This document shows positions 39,007 to 50,518 of a stretch of DNA of 64,000 bases, piece by piece. Origin of the DNA: Wenxinia marina DSM 24838 (GTDB lineage Bacteria; Pseudomonadota; Alphaproteobacteria; Rhodobacterales; Rhodobacteraceae); the NCBI RefSeq assembly GCF_000379485.1, contig NZ_KB902277.1, positions 62,001 to 126,000 of the forward strand. Direction: 5' to 3'. Made by a program: the position numbers and the translations under genes. Every line of letters starts with the position of its first letter. The stretch's first letter is position 1. Under the pieces are notes generated by a model. The model was not told the origin of the DNA. It did no database searches and saw only the letters and a program-made list of their open reading frames with translations.

Positions 39007-42000
39007 ATGCCGGAAAACGACCAGGTCCCGAAGCGCACGCTGCCGGAGGACGGGGAGTTCGCGCCGAACCCGCGCGCGCCCTTCGTCGAGCTGGGGCTGG
39101 CCTCGTGCTTCTCGTTCCTTGCCGGCGCGTCCGACGCGGTGGACTTCGCGCTCGAGGCGTGGACGCAAGGGTACGACGCGATCGGGATCGCCGATCTGAA
39201 CACCTTTGCCGGGGTGGTGCGGCTGCATACCGAGGCGAAGAAGGTCGGCATCCGGCCGCTGATCGGCACGCGCCTGCGCACCGTCACGGGCGAGGAGATC
39301 CTCGCCTATCCGCGCGACCGCGAGGCCTACGGCCGGCTGTCGCGGCTGATCTCCAAGGGGCGAACGGCGGCGCCGGACGGGTCGTGGCAGGCCAAGGGCG
39401 TGTGCGAGATCACGCTGGCCGACGTTGCCGCGGCGGCGGAGGGGTCGGAGCTGATCCTGATCCCGCCGCGGGATCTGAGCGGTTTCGCCCGGGTGCTGCC
39501 GAAGCTTCTGCGGCAGGTGCCGCAGATCGCGCACCTCGCCGCGGCGCGGCTCTACCGCGCGGGCGACCGGGCACGGATCGGGGCGCTCGACCGGCTGGCG
39601 ACGAAGCACGGGCTGGAGCTCGTCGCCACCAACGACGTCCTCTACCACGCGCCCGAGAGGCGGCCGCTGCAGGACGTGATGACCTGCATCCGCGAGAAGA
39701 CGACGCTCGCCGCCGCCGGCTACCTGCTGGAGCCGAACGCCGAGCGGCATCTGAAACCCCCGGCCGAGATGCAGCGCCTGTTCTCGGAATGGCCGCACGC
39801 GATCCGCGCGGCCCGCGACCTCGCCGACCGGGTGCGCTTCGACCTCTCCGAGCTCGCCTACGAATACCCGCGCGAGGTCATTCCGGCGGAGATGAGCCCG
39901 CAGGCCTACCTCGAGCAGCTGACCTGGGAGGGGGCGGACCGGCGCTATCCGGACGGGGTGCCGAAGACGACGCAGGCGACGCTGAAGAAGGAGCTGGCGA
40001 TGATCGAGAAGCTCGACATCGCGCGCTACTTCCTGACGATCCACGACATCATCCGCTTCGCCCGCGACGAGGCCAGCCCGCCGATCCTGTGCCAGGGGCG
40101 TGGCTCGGCCGCGAACTCGGCCGTCTGCTACGTCCTCGGCATCACCGCCGTCGATCCCTCGCAGCACCAGCTGCTGTTCGAGCGCTTCATCAGCGAGGAG
40201 CGCAAGGAGCCGCCCGACATCGACGTCGATTTCGAGCACGAGCGGCGCGAGGAGGTGATCCAGCACATCTACGGCAAGTACGGCCGCGACCGGGCGGGCC
40301 TGTGCGCCACCGTCATCCACTACCGGCCGCGCAGCGCGATCCGCGAGGTGGGCAAGGTGATGGGCCTCTCCGAGGACGTCACCGGTGCGCTGGCCAAGAC
40401 GATCTGGGGCCATTGGGGCACCGATATGGGCGAGAGCCAGGCCGCGGAGGCCGGCCTCGATCTCACCGACCCGGTGCTGCGGCGCACGCTGATCATCGCG
40501 CAGCAGCTGATCGGGATGCCGCGGCATCTGTCCCAGCACGTGGGCGGGTTCATCCTGACCGAGCGGCCGCTGACCGAGACGGTGCCGATCGGCAACGGGG
40601 CGATGCCGGACCGCAGCTTCATCGAGTGGGACAAGGACGACATCGACGCGCTGGGAATCCTCAAGGTGGACATCCTCGCGCTCGGGATGCTGACCTGCAT
40701 CCGCAAGTGTTTCGACATGATTTCCGCGCATTACGGGCGGGAGCTCACGCTTGCCACGGTGCCGCAGGAGGACCCCCGTGTCTACGAGATGCTGTGCCGG
40801 GGCGACAGCGTCGGCGTCTTCCAGGTGGAGAGCCGGGCGCAGATGAACATGCTGCCGCGCCTGCGCCCGCGGGAGTTCTACGACCTCGTCATCGAGGTGG
40901 CGATCGTCCGGCCGGGGCCGATCCAGGGGGACATGGTGCATCCCTACCTCCGGCGAAGGTCAGGCGAGGAGGAGGTGGTCTATCCCGCCCCCGGCCATCC
41001 CCACGACCCCGCCGAGCTGAAGAACATCCTCGGGCGGACGCTCGGCGTGCCGATCTTCCAGGAGCAGGCGATGAAGATCGCCATAGAAGCTGCTGAATTC
41101 ACGCCGAAAGAGGCGAACGAGCTGCGCAAGGCGATGGCGACCTTCCGGTCGAAGGGGACGATCGGCCTGCTTGAGGACAAGATGGTCGGGCGGATGGTGA
41201 AGCGCGGCTACGACGAGGAGTTCGCGCGGCGCTGCTTCGACCAGATCAAGGGCTTCGGCGAGTACGGCTTTCCAGAGAGCCACGCGGCGTCGTTCGCGCT
41301 CTTGGTCTACGTCTCCTCCTGGCTGAAATGCCATTATCCGGCAGCGTTCTGCGCAGCGCTCCTCAACTCGCAGCCGATGGGGTTCTACGCGCCGGCGCAG
41401 ATCGTGCGGGACGCCCGCGAGCACAAGGTGGAGGTGCGCGGGCCGGACGTGAACTATTCGGACTGGGACAACGGGCTGGAGCCGGCGGCGCTGTCCGAAG
41501 GCGGCGTGCCACGGTTCGCCGTCCGCCTCGGCCTGCGGCAGATCGGCGGCTTCCGCGAGGATGCGGGGACGCGGCTCGCGGCGCGGCGGGACGGCGTCCC
41601 CTACCGGGATCTGAAGGAGCTGCAGGAGCGGGCGGGGATGAGCGCGGCGCAGATCGCGCGCCTCGCCGAGGCGGACGCGATGCGCTCGATGTTCCTCGAC
41701 CGGCGGCAGGCGCTGTGGGACGCGAAGGGACTGCACGACGCGCCGGACCTGCCGCTGTTCCGCGAGAGCAGGGACGAGGGCGAGGAGCGGCCCGTAGGCC
41801 TGCCGCCGATGCCGGTGGCCGAGCAGGTGGTGGCGGACTACCAGACGATCCGCCTGTCCCTGAAGAAGCACCCGATGGCGTTCCTGCGCAAATCCCTGAC
41901 CCGGCAGGGCTATCTGCCCGCCGAGGGGCTGGCGCGGGTGCGCAACAGGCAGAAGGTCAGGATGGCCGGCCTCGTCCTGATCCGGCAGCGGCCGGGCAGC

Positions 42001-42336
42001 GCGAAGGGCGTCTGCTTCATCACCATCGAGGACGAGACCGGGGTCGCGAACCTCGTCGTCTGGCCGAAGGTGATGGAGGCGTTCCGCAAGGTCGTCATGC
42101 AGTCGCGGCTGATCGTGATCCACGGCTACATCCAGCGCGAGGTCGAGATCGTGCACGTCGTCGCCGAGCGGCTGGAGGACCGGACCGACGCCCTGTACCG
42201 GCTGGCGCCCGAGGGGCTGGCGGGGACGCTGGCGCGGGCGGACGAGGTGGTGAAGCCGGTCCAGGGCTCGCGGGGGGCGGGGCACTCCCATCCGCGGGAC
42301 GTGCGCATCATCCCCAAGAGCCGGGACTTCCACTGA
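39007..42336 (+). CDS. dnaE2: Error-prone DNA polymerase III alpha subunit, DnaE2
   Basis: 1109 residues, shorter than replicative DnaE, as usual for DnaE2. The PHP domain starts FVELGLASCFSFLAGASDAV; polymerase motifs include LCQGRGSAANSAVCYVLGIT, RKEPPDIDVDFEHERREEVI with the catalytic aspartates, and VQLESRAQ-like FQVESRAQMNMLPRLRPREF. A thumb/HhH region and a C-terminal OB fold (VRMAGLVLIRQRPGSAKGVC-like) follow. It is the translesion polymerase of the ImuA-ImuB-DnaE2 mutasome. The beta-binding interactions are expected through ImuB. Confidence 0.95.
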   Translation: MPENDQVPKRTLPEDGEFAPNPRAPFVELGLASCFSFLAGASDAVDFALEAWTQGYDAIGIADLNTFAGVVRLHTEAKKVGIRPLIGTRLRTVTGEEILAYPRDREAYGRLSRLISKGRTAAPDGSWQAKGVCEITLADVAAAAEGSELILIPPRDLSGFARVLPKLLRQVPQIAHLAAARLYRAGDRARIGALDRLATKHGLELVATNDVLYHAPERRPLQDVMTCIREKTTLAAAGYLLEPNAERHLKPPAEMQRLFSEWPHAIRAARDLADRVRFDLSELAYEYPREVIPAEMSPQAYLEQLTWEGADRRYPDGVPKTTQATLKKELAMIEKLDIARYFLTIHDIIRFARDEASPPILCQGRGSAANSAVCYVLGITAVDPSQHQLLFERFISEERKEPPDIDVDFEHERREEVIQHIYGKYGRDRAGLCATVIHYRPRSAIREVGKVMGLSEDVTGALAKTIWGHWGTDMGESQAAEAGLDLTDPVLRRTLIIAQQLIGMPRHLSQHVGGFILTERPLTETVPIGNGAMPDRSFIEWDKDDIDALGILKVDILALGMLTCIRKCFDMISAHYGRELTLATVPQEDPRVYEMLCRGDSVGVFQVESRAQMNMLPRLRPREFYDLVIEVAIVRPGPIQGDMVHPYLRRRSGEEEVVYPAPGHPHDPAELKNILGRTLGVPIFQEQAMKIAIEAAEFTPKEANELRKAMATFRSKGTIGLLEDKMVGRMVKRGYDEEFARRCFDQIKGFGEYGFPESHAASFALLVYVSSWLKCHYPAAFCAALLNSQPMGFYAPAQIVRDAREHKVEVRGPDVNYSDWDNGLEPAALSEGGVPRFAVRLGLRQIGGFREDAGTRLAARRDGVPYRDLKELQERAGMSAAQIARLAEADAMRSMFLDRRQALWDAKGLHDAPDLPLFRESRDEGEERPVGLPPMPVAEQVVADYQTIRLSLKKHPMAFLRKSLTRQGYLPAEGLARVRNRQKVRMAGLVLIRQRPGSAKGVCFITIEDETGVANLVVWPKVMEAFRKVVMQSRLIVIHGYIQREVEIVHVVAERLEDRTDALYRLAPEGLAGTLARADEVVKPVQGSRGAGHSHPRDVRIIPKSRDFH

Positions 42337-42340
42337 CCGC

Positions 42341-42450
42341 GTGATCCGAAGGAGCGCCTGACGGCGCATTCCTTATGGTTCGGGGGGCGTTCCGCCCCCG
42401 TCCGGCCCCCGAAGGGCCGGACTCCCCCTGAGGATATTTATGGCTCGGTG
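42341..42450 (+). repeat. Post-stop stem-loop repeat (family C), after dnaE2
   Basis: Begins GTGATCCGAAGGAGCGCCTG, just after the dnaE2 stop, exactly as GTGATCCGAAGGCGCGCC spans the imuB stop. It continues with GGGGGGCGTTCCGCCCCC, a CCGGCCCCCGAAGGGCCGG hairpin and a diverged tail CCCCTGAGGATATTTATGGC. Its position suggests a role at mRNA 3' ends. Confidence 0.7.
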
Positions 42451-42603
42451 AGAGGGAGGACGGAGGGCGCGCGGTCCTCGGGCGGGGGTCGGTGCCTGCG
42501 AAACGGGCGCCTCGCCTGCCGCGCGGGCGGCGCGGGCACGCGGGCGGCGGGGTGGCGGTGCGAGCGTGTTGCTCTTGGCCGTCCGGGCCATATGATCGAC
42601 CCC

Positions 42604-44094
<1,491 letters not shown>

Positions 44095-44098
44095 GGCG

Positions 44099-45037
44099 AT
44101 GCTGGGCAAGACCGCGGGCGGCCTCTACTGGATGTCGCGCTACCTGGAGCGTGCCGAGAACACGGCGCGCCTGATCGACGCCGGCCAGCGGATCGCGCTG
44201 ACGCGCGCGGGGTCGGACGAGGACTGGCTGTCGGTGCTGCAGACCGCCGCCTCGAGCGAGGGCTACCTCGACAAGTGGGGGGAGGTGACGCGCGAGCAGG
44301 CCATAGACTGGCTGCTGCGCGACCGCGACAACCCCTCCTCGGTCCTGTCGGTGATGGAATACGCCCGCTCCAACGCCAAGCTGGTGCGCACCGCAATCAC
44401 CCGCGAGGTGTGGGAGAGCGTGAACGAGACGTGGCTGCGCCTGTGCGACATCCTCGCCCGCCGGGTGAGCGAGCGGGACCTGCCCGAGGCGCTCATGCGC
44501 ATCCGCCAGCGCACCGGACTGGTGCGGGGCGCGATGCACGGCACGATGCTGCGCAACGACATCTACGACTTCGCGCGGATCGGAACCTTCGCCGAGCGGG
44601 CGGATTCCACCGCCCGCATCCTCGACGTCAAATACTACGTGCTGCTGCCCTCGGCCTCGTCCGTGGGATCGTCGCTGGACAACGTGCAGTGGGAATCGAT
44701 CCTTCGCTCGGTCTCGGCCGAGGGGGGCTTCCGCATGGTTCACGGGCACGAGCCGCGGCCGAAGGCGATCGTCGACTTCCTCGTGCGCGACCGCCGGATG
44801 CCCCGCTCTCTCGCCTTCTGCGCCGGAAAGATCCGCGACAACCTCGGCTACCTCGCGCAGGACTACGACACCCGCCTGCCCTGCCACGACAAGGCCGAGG
44901 CGCTGGCGATGACCTATCTCGGCCGGTCGGTCGACGAGATCTTCGACCACGGCCTGCACGAGTTCCTGCAGGAGTTCCTCGGCGATCTCGCCGCCCTCGG
45001 CCACCAGGTCGAGACGGACTACCGCTTCACCGAATAG
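44099..45037 (+). CDS. Alpha-E (DUF403) domain protein
   Basis: 312 residues, entirely helical, with the family N-terminus MLGKTAGGLYWMSRYLERAE then NTARLID, and VRGAMHGTMLRNDIYDFARI, FAERADSTARILDVKYYVLL, RSLAFCAGKIRDNLGYLAQD. Alpha-E proteins are almost always encoded next to a permuted ATP-grasp gene and are thought to help it act on peptide substrates. Here the genes are 4 bases apart. Confidence 0.92.
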   Translation: MLGKTAGGLYWMSRYLERAENTARLIDAGQRIALTRAGSDEDWLSVLQTAASSEGYLDKWGEVTREQAIDWLLRDRDNPSSVLSVMEYARSNAKLVRTAITREVWESVNETWLRLCDILARRVSERDLPEALMRIRQRTGLVRGAMHGTMLRNDIYDFARIGTFAERADSTARILDVKYYVLLPSASSVGSSLDNVQWESILRSVSAEGGFRMVHGHEPRPKAIVDFLVRDRRMPRSLAFCAGKIRDNLGYLAQDYDTRLPCHDKAEALAMTYLGRSVDEIFDHGLHEFLQEFLGDLAALGHQVETDYRFTE

Positions 45038-45046
45038 GGCCCGCCC

Positions 45047-45853
45047 ATGCGCCTCGCGATCCGCCACACGACGAGCTACGCCTACGACGGCCCCGTGCCC
45101 TACGGGCTGCAGCAGATCCGCCTGACGCCCAAGAGCGGCCAGGGCCAGACCGTCCACCACTGGGAGACGGTGATCGAGGGCGGCCGGGTCGAGGTGTCGT
45201 TCATCGACCAGAACCGCAACCTCGTCCAGCTCGCCACCTTCGACGAGGGCACGCGGGAGATGCGCGTCCACTCCCGGGGGGAGGTCGAGGTCGCGGAGAC
45301 GAACGGGATCGTCGGCGCCCATGGCGGCTTCATGCCCCTGTGGCTGTTCGAGCGGTCCACGCCGCTGACCCGCGCCGGCCAGCAGTGCCGGCAGATCGTC
45401 GCCTCCGTCCGGGACGAGGCGGACGAGCTGACGCGCCTCCACCGGCTCAGCCACGAGATCGGCGCCCGGATCGAGTGGCTGCCGGGGATCAGCAACGTCG
45501 CCTGGACCGCCGAGGAGGCGCTGGCCGAGGGGCGCGGCGTCTGCCAGGACCACGCCCACGCCTTCATCGCCTGCGCCCGTGCGCTGGGGCACCCGGCGCG
45601 GTACGTCTCCGGCTATCTGTTGATGGAGGACCAGCCCAAGCAGGACGCCACCCACGCCTGGGCCGAGGCGCACATCGGCGGGCTCGGCTGGGTCGGCTTC
45701 GACGTGTCCAACGGCATCTGCCCCGACGAGCGCTACGTGCGCGCCGCGACGGGTCTGGACTATGCCGAGGCGGCGCCCATACATGGCACCAGATATGGTG
45801 CGGCCGAGGAGCGACTCGCGGTAAGCGTGGAGGTCGAACAGGTCCAGCAGTAG
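45047..45853 (+). CDS. Transglutaminase-like cysteine peptidase
   Basis: 268 residues with the bacterial N-terminal beta-sandwich (MRLAIRHTTSYAYDGPVPYG) and a transglutaminase core. The catalytic triad is visible: Cys166 in GRGVCQDHAHAFIACAR, His203 in DATHAWAEAHI, and Asp219 in GWVGFDVSNG. Such proteins act as peptidases or amide-forming enzymes. It starts 9 bases after the alpha-E gene, and the Anbu gene begins 12 bases later. Confidence 0.92.
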   Translation: MRLAIRHTTSYAYDGPVPYGLQQIRLTPKSGQGQTVHHWETVIEGGRVEVSFIDQNRNLVQLATFDEGTREMRVHSRGEVEVAETNGIVGAHGGFMPLWLFERSTPLTRAGQQCRQIVASVRDEADELTRLHRLSHEIGARIEWLPGISNVAWTAEEALAEGRGVCQDHAHAFIACARALGHPARYVSGYLLMEDQPKQDATHAWAEAHIGGLGWVGFDVSNGICPDERYVRAATGLDYAEAAPIHGTRYGAAEERLAVSVEVEQVQQ

Positions 45854-45865
45854 GAACGGACCGGC

Positions 45866-46597
45866 ATGACCTACGGGGTGGCGCTCAAGCTCGACCACGG
45901 GCTGGTCTTCATGACCGACACGCGCACCAACGCCGGTCTCGACAACATCTCGACCTACAAGAAGATGTTCACCTGGGTGGATGAGGGCGAGAGCGTCGTC
46001 ACGATCCTCTGCGCCGGCAATCTCGCCACCACGCAATCGGTCGTCAGTCTGATCGACGAGCGGATGAAGGCGCCGTCCGAACGCTCGCCCTCGATCCTGG
46101 GACTGCCGTCGATGTTCCAGGTCGCCCGCCTCGTCGGCAACACGCTGAAGGAGGTGATCGCCGCGAACGCGCAGGCCGGCCAGAAGGCGGACAGCGCGTT
46201 CAACGCCACGATCATCGTCGGCGGGCAGGTCGCCGGATCAGAACCGCGGCTGTTCCTCGTCTACCCCGAGGGCAACTTCATCGAGGCCGGCGACGACACG
46301 CCCTTCTTCCAGATCGGCGAGACGAAGTACGGCCGGCCGATCCTGGTGCGCGCCTTCGACCGCGGGATGAGCTTCGAAGCGGCGGCGAAGCTGCTGCTCG
46401 TCAGCTTCGATTCCACGATCAAGGCGAACCTCTCGGTCGGCCTGCCGCTGGACATGGCGCTGTACGAGGCGGGGAGCCTGAAAGGCGGGCTGACCCGCCG
46501 CTTCGAGGCGACGGACCCCTACTACCACGCAACTTCGGATGGCTGGGGGGTGGCGCTGAAGGCGGCCTTCGACCACCTGCCCGACGTCGCGCTCTGA
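45866..46597 (+). CDS. anbu: Anbu, proteasome-like Ntn hydrolase
   Basis: 243 residues with the proteasome/HslV-like beta fold. After removal of Met1 the nucleophile would be Thr2 (MTYGVALKLDHGLVFMTDTR); other landmarks are NAGLDNISTYKKMF, TILCAGNLATTQSV and a longer C-terminus (SDGWGVALKAAFDHLPDVAL) than HslV. Anbu assembles as an open helical or ring-like oligomer with no ATPase partner known. It is the last gene of the amidoligase operon. Only 3 bases separate it from a convergent regulator gene. Confidence 0.93.
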   Translation: MTYGVALKLDHGLVFMTDTRTNAGLDNISTYKKMFTWVDEGESVVTILCAGNLATTQSVVSLIDERMKAPSERSPSILGLPSMFQVARLVGNTLKEVIAANAQAGQKADSAFNATIIVGGQVAGSEPRLFLVYPEGNFIEAGDDTPFFQIGETKYGRPILVRAFDRGMSFEAAAKLLLVSFDSTIKANLSVGLPLDMALYEAGSLKGGLTRRFEATDPYYHATSDGWGVALKAAFDHLPDVAL

Positions 46598-46600
46598 CGT

Positions 46601-46969
46601 TCAGGCCTGCGCCCGCTCCTGGGCGGCACCGAGGGTCGCGTCGATCGCCTCGGTCAGCCGGGGCGGCGCGAGCGGCTTCTCCACGATACGCGCCCAGTCG
46701 AACTCGTCGAGAAGCTCGACGGAGTTGTAGCCGGTCAGGAACACCACCGGGATCCCCCGCGACCGCAGGGTCTGTGCAACCTCGAGGCTGGTCTCGCCGT
46801 GGCCCAGATTCACGTCCAGCAGCGCGAGGCCGAACTCGCCCTCCTCGGCCTGCTGCAGCGCCTTGTCCCGGCGGGCCACGTAGGTCACGTCCTCGAATCC
46901 CATGTCGGCCAGCATGTCCTGGGTATCGAGCGCAATCAGGACTTCGTCCTCCACGTAGAGGAGTCGCAA
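46601..46969 (-). CDS. Single-domain response regulator of a HWE kinase
   Basis: 122 residues, assuming a TTG start (complement of 46967-46969) just after the kinase stop, giving LRLLYVEDEVLIALDTQDML. The phospho-acceptor is Asp52 in ALLDVNLGHGETSLEVAQTL; the DVNLG motif is typical of the FAT-like single-domain regulators that accompany HWE kinases. Another TTG at 46990 would add seven residues, and no ATG is available. It has no output domain, so it probably acts as a phosphate sink or relay. Confidence 0.8.
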   Translation of the reverse strand: MRLLYVEDEVLIALDTQDMLADMGFEDVTYVARRDKALQQAEEGEFGLALLDVNLGHGETSLEVAQTLRSRGIPVVFLTGYNSVELLDEFDWARIVEKPLAPPRLTEAIDATLGAAQERAQA

Positions 46970-46970
46970 A

Positions 46971-49900
46971 TCAGAATAAGTCGGTCTCAAGGCTGTCGTC
47001 CCGCGAAGTTGCCCTCTCCCAGTCAATCTCCACAACGACGCGCAGGCCCCGGGGGTTCCACTGGAAATCGGCGGAGCCGTCCAGCGTGTTCTCCGCCGTG
47101 GTCCGGATCAGGGTGGAGCCGAAGCCGGTCCGCTCGGGCGGTTTGATCTCTGTCCCGCAATCCTCCTGCCAGGACAGGCGCAGACGTTCGCCGTCGCCCT
47201 CGTCCGTCCGCGCCCAGCTGAGGAGGAGTTGCCCCCCCTCCCGCGACAGCGCGCCGTACTTGGCGGCATTGGTCGCCAACTCGTGCAGGATCAGGCCGAG
47301 GCCCAGCGTCGCCCGCGCGTTCAGGTGCACGTCCGGTCCGCGGGTCCGGATGACGTCGGCGCCGTAGACCGAGATCAGTTCGGGCCCGATGAGGTCGCGG
47401 ATCGAGGTCGAGCGCCAGTTCGCAGCGGTCAGCAGCGAATGGGTCTCCGACAGCGCGCGGATCCGCTTGGCCAGCGTGTCGAGGACGACGTCGGGCGCGC
47501 GGTCGTCGCGCCGCGCCCGGTTGATCAGCGCGGTCACGTTCGACAGCATGTTCTTCACGCGGTGCTGCAGCTCGCGCATGACCCGGCGCAGCTCCTCGCG
47601 CGTCTCCTTCTGCTGGGTCACGTCCACGACGTTGATGCCCACCGCACGGATGCCGTCGGAGTTGCGCAGGGGGTAGTAGTCGACGAGCCACGACCGATCG
47701 TCGTCCTCGTCGCCGTCCGCAGCGGTCCGGCCGACAACCTCCTGCGTGAGGATCGGCTCGCCGGTTTCGAAGACGCTGCGGATGCCTGCGCCGACCGTGT
47801 CGGCGATCACGGGCACCATGTCCCGCAGGCGCTTGCCATAATGCGCCTCGATCGGAAGACCGTTGATCTCGGCCAGCTTCTGGTTGACCCGCAGGTAGCG
47901 CAGATCCTCGTCGAACAGGGCCATCGCGACGGGGCTGACACGGTACAGCTCCTCCACCTCGGCGAGGTTGGCCCGGGCCTGCCGGCGGGCGACCTCCAGC
48001 TCGCTCGCGACGCGGTGGAAGTCGCTGACGTCCACCAGCGAGAAGACGACGCCCTTGCCGTCGGCGCCCTTCAGCGGCGCGGTGACGATGCGGGCGTGCA
48101 GGTGCGCGCCCTTGCGGGTGCGGAAATCCTCTTCCACCGGGCGACCGGTCTCCTGCGCCCTCCGGATCGCGGCCGTCAGCGGCTCGAGTTCCAGATCCGA
48201 GGCGATGTCGCCGAGCGGCCGGCCGATGTCTCCGTCGACGAAGCGGAAGAAGGTCTGCGCCTCCGGCGTGAAGCGCCGCAGCCGCAGGTCGGGTCCGAGG
48301 AACACGCTCGCGAGGGCCGAACTCTCCATGTACGAGCTGAGGTCGCGGTTGGCGGTGTTCAGCTCCTCGACCTTGGCCTGCAGCTCCTCGTTGATGGTCG
48401 AGAGCTCCTCGTTCGCGGACTGGAGCTCCTCGTTCATCGACATCATCTCCTCGTTCGAGGATTTCAGCTCCTCGTTCGAGGTTTCCAGCTCCTCCACCGT
48501 CGTGCGGATGGTCTGGCGCGCATCGTCCAGCTCTCCTTCCAGCTCGCGGATGTAGCGGGACTGTTCGCTGTCGTCGGACGGCAGGTGCGCATCGATGAGG
48601 GCGTCGCCCCCGAGGCGCGAGTGGAAGACGACGACGATCTCGTCGGTCGGCAGCAGCTCTCCCGTCAGCTCGAGGCTCGCCCTTTCGCCGTCGAGCTCGC
48701 CCTCGAACGCCACCGCCGCGACCGTCCCCTCGTCGCGGCTGGACACGCCGTTGACCAGCCGCCGCACCGGCACGTCGAGCGCCGGATGGATCAGCGCCCC
48801 GATCTCGAGCTTCAGGTCGCCCGGCTTCAGCCGCAGGTAGCGCTCGGCCCCCGGCGAGGCGTACGAAACTGTCTGCCGGCCCGTCAGCACGACGTAGGGC
48901 GGCGCGTGACGGCTGAGGATCGCATCGCGCACCCGGTCCTTGGCCGAGACCGTCCCGACCCCGCCGGGCCCGGACCGGACCTCCGCCCGCGGCTGCCCGT
49001 GCCGCCCGACGTGGTCGAATGGCAGGTTCAGGGGGGCGGCCGGCACGTCGTTGCGGCGATAGATGCGGTTTGAAACGTCGACGTCCTTGAAACGACCCTT
49101 GAGGCTCTGCGGATTCTCGCTGAGGCCGAGGAACAGGAAGCCGCCCGGCTTCAGCGCGTAGTGGAACACCTCCACCGCGGTTTCCTGCAGCGCCTTCTCG
49201 AAATAGATCGTGACGTTCCGGCAGCTGACGAGATCGAGGCGCGAGAAGGGCGGGTCGCGCACCAGGCTCTGGTTCGAGAAGCGCACGATGTCCCGCAGGC
49301 GCCGGCCCACCTCGTATCCATTCGAGGAGGTGCGGAAGTACCGCTCCAGCAGCTCGCTCGGCACCTCGTCGGCGATGGAGTTCGGATAGATCCCGGCGCG
49401 CGCGATCTGCAGCGCCTCTTCGTCGATGTCGGTGCCGAAGATCGCGACCGTGGGGCTGGCGTCGGTGCGCGACAGCTCTTCGGCGACGAGCATGCCGAGG
49501 GTGTAGGCCTCCTGCCCGGTGGAGCAGCCGGGCACCCAGATCCGCACCTCGCGGCCCGTGCCGGTCTCCTGCATCAGCTCGGGGATGACCTGCGTGCGCA
49601 GCGCCTCGAACGCGGCGGGGTCGCGGAAGAACGAGGTGACGTTGATCAGCACGTCGCGGAACAGGCGCGAGGCCTCGTCCCGGTCGCGGATCAGCCGCTT
49701 GACGTACTCGTTCGGACTGCTGATCCCGAGGACGGACATCCGCACCGACAGCCGCCGCAGCAGCGTGGCCTGCTTGTAGCGCGAGAAGTCGTGGCCGGTA
49801 TGGTGGCGCAGGTGCTTGAAGACCGTCGCCACGAACTCGCCGTCGTTGCTGATCGTCGGCTCGATCCCCTGCCGCCGCTGGTAGAAGTCGTCGAGGACGT

Positions 49901-50465
49901 CCAGCATCTCCTCGGTGCGCAGGCTCATGTCGACGGCGCCGGTGGCGATGGCGCTGCGGGGCATGCCGTCGTAGCGCGCCTGCCGGGGATCCTGCGCGAA
50001 GACGAGGCCGCCGGCCTCCTTGATGGCGAGCGCGCCCTTGGCGCCGTCGCTGCCGGTGCCCGACAGGATGATCGCGGCGGCGTCCGGACCCGCCTCTTCG
50101 GCCAGGCTCTCGAGAAAGACGTCGATGGGCCGGCGCTGGCCGCGCGGCGCCTCGAACTTGCCCAGGGCGAAGCGGCCTCCCTCGACCGTCAGCGACTGGC
50201 CGGGCGGGATGAGGTAGATGTTCCCCCCCTCGACCGCCATGCCGTCCTCGATCGGCTGCACCGGCGTGCGGGTCCGCTTGCCGATCAGCTCGGGCAGCAG
50301 GCTCTCGTGGTCGGGGTCGAGGTGCTGGACGAGGACGAGCGCGAGGCCATGCTCGGCCGGCAGACGCGAGAACAGATCCTGAAACGCCTCCAGTCCGCCG
50401 GCGGACGCACCGATGCCGACGATGACGGGTCGCCCCGCGGACGCTTGGTCTGCCTTGTCTTTCAT
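46971..50465 (-). CDS. CheB-CheR-PAS-HWE hybrid histidine kinase
   Basis: 1164 residues. CheB-type methylesterase domain (residues ~15-195; GIGASAGGLEAF, LVQHLDPDH, GTGSDGAKG), CheR-type methyltransferase (~215-480; VWVPGCSTGQEAYTLGMLVA), a long coiled coil (~660-720; SNEELKSSNEEMMSMNEELQ), PAS domains (~725-960), then a HWE/HisKA_2 kinase with LQHRVKNMLSNV and LHELATNAAKYGAL and the WQE motif. CheB/CheR active sites look intact, but no methyl-accepting chemotaxis protein is near. The role is likely signalling (general stress or light) rather than classical chemotaxis. Confidence 0.93.
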   Translation of the reverse strand: MKDKADQASAGRPVIVGIGASAGGLEAFQDLFSRLPAEHGLALVLVQHLDPDHESLLPELIGKRTRTPVQPIEDGMAVEGGNIYLIPPGQSLTVEGGRFALGKFEAPRGQRRPIDVFLESLAEEAGPDAAAIILSGTGSDGAKGALAIKEAGGLVFAQDPRQARYDGMPRSAIATGAVDMSLRTEEMLDVLDDFYQRRQGIEPTISNDGEFVATVFKHLRHHTGHDFSRYKQATLLRRLSVRMSVLGISSPNEYVKRLIRDRDEASRLFRDVLINVTSFFRDPAAFEALRTQVIPELMQETGTGREVRIWVPGCSTGQEAYTLGMLVAEELSRTDASPTVAIFGTDIDEEALQIARAGIYPNSIADEVPSELLERYFRTSSNGYEVGRRLRDIVRFSNQSLVRDPPFSRLDLVSCRNVTIYFEKALQETAVEVFHYALKPGGFLFLGLSENPQSLKGRFKDVDVSNRIYRRNDVPAAPLNLPFDHVGRHGQPRAEVRSGPGGVGTVSAKDRVRDAILSRHAPPYVVLTGRQTVSYASPGAERYLRLKPGDLKLEIGALIHPALDVPVRRLVNGVSSRDEGTVAAVAFEGELDGERASLELTGELLPTDEIVVVFHSRLGGDALIDAHLPSDDSEQSRYIRELEGELDDARQTIRTTVEELETSNEELKSSNEEMMSMNEELQSANEELSTINEELQAKVEELNTANRDLSSYMESSALASVFLGPDLRLRRFTPEAQTFFRFVDGDIGRPLGDIASDLELEPLTAAIRRAQETGRPVEEDFRTRKGAHLHARIVTAPLKGADGKGVVFSLVDVSDFHRVASELEVARRQARANLAEVEELYRVSPVAMALFDEDLRYLRVNQKLAEINGLPIEAHYGKRLRDMVPVIADTVGAGIRSVFETGEPILTQEVVGRTAADGDEDDDRSWLVDYYPLRNSDGIRAVGINVVDVTQQKETREELRRVMRELQHRVKNMLSNVTALINRARRDDRAPDVVLDTLAKRIRALSETHSLLTAANWRSTSIRDLIGPELISVYGADVIRTRGPDVHLNARATLGLGLILHELATNAAKYGALSREGGQLLLSWARTDEGDGERLRLSWQEDCGTEIKPPERTGFGSTLIRTTAENTLDGSADFQWNPRGLRVVVEIDWERATSRDDSLETDLF

Positions 50466-50518
50466 TCCGGTCGTCTTAGGGTTCGCCGTCGGGGCGGCAA
50501 GAGGGGAGTGACGCGACG

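Noticed and set aside
50466-50518. EcfG-type general stress promoter between the kinase and LOV genes
   Set aside because: No convincing GGAAC with a CGTT at the expected spacing on either strand.
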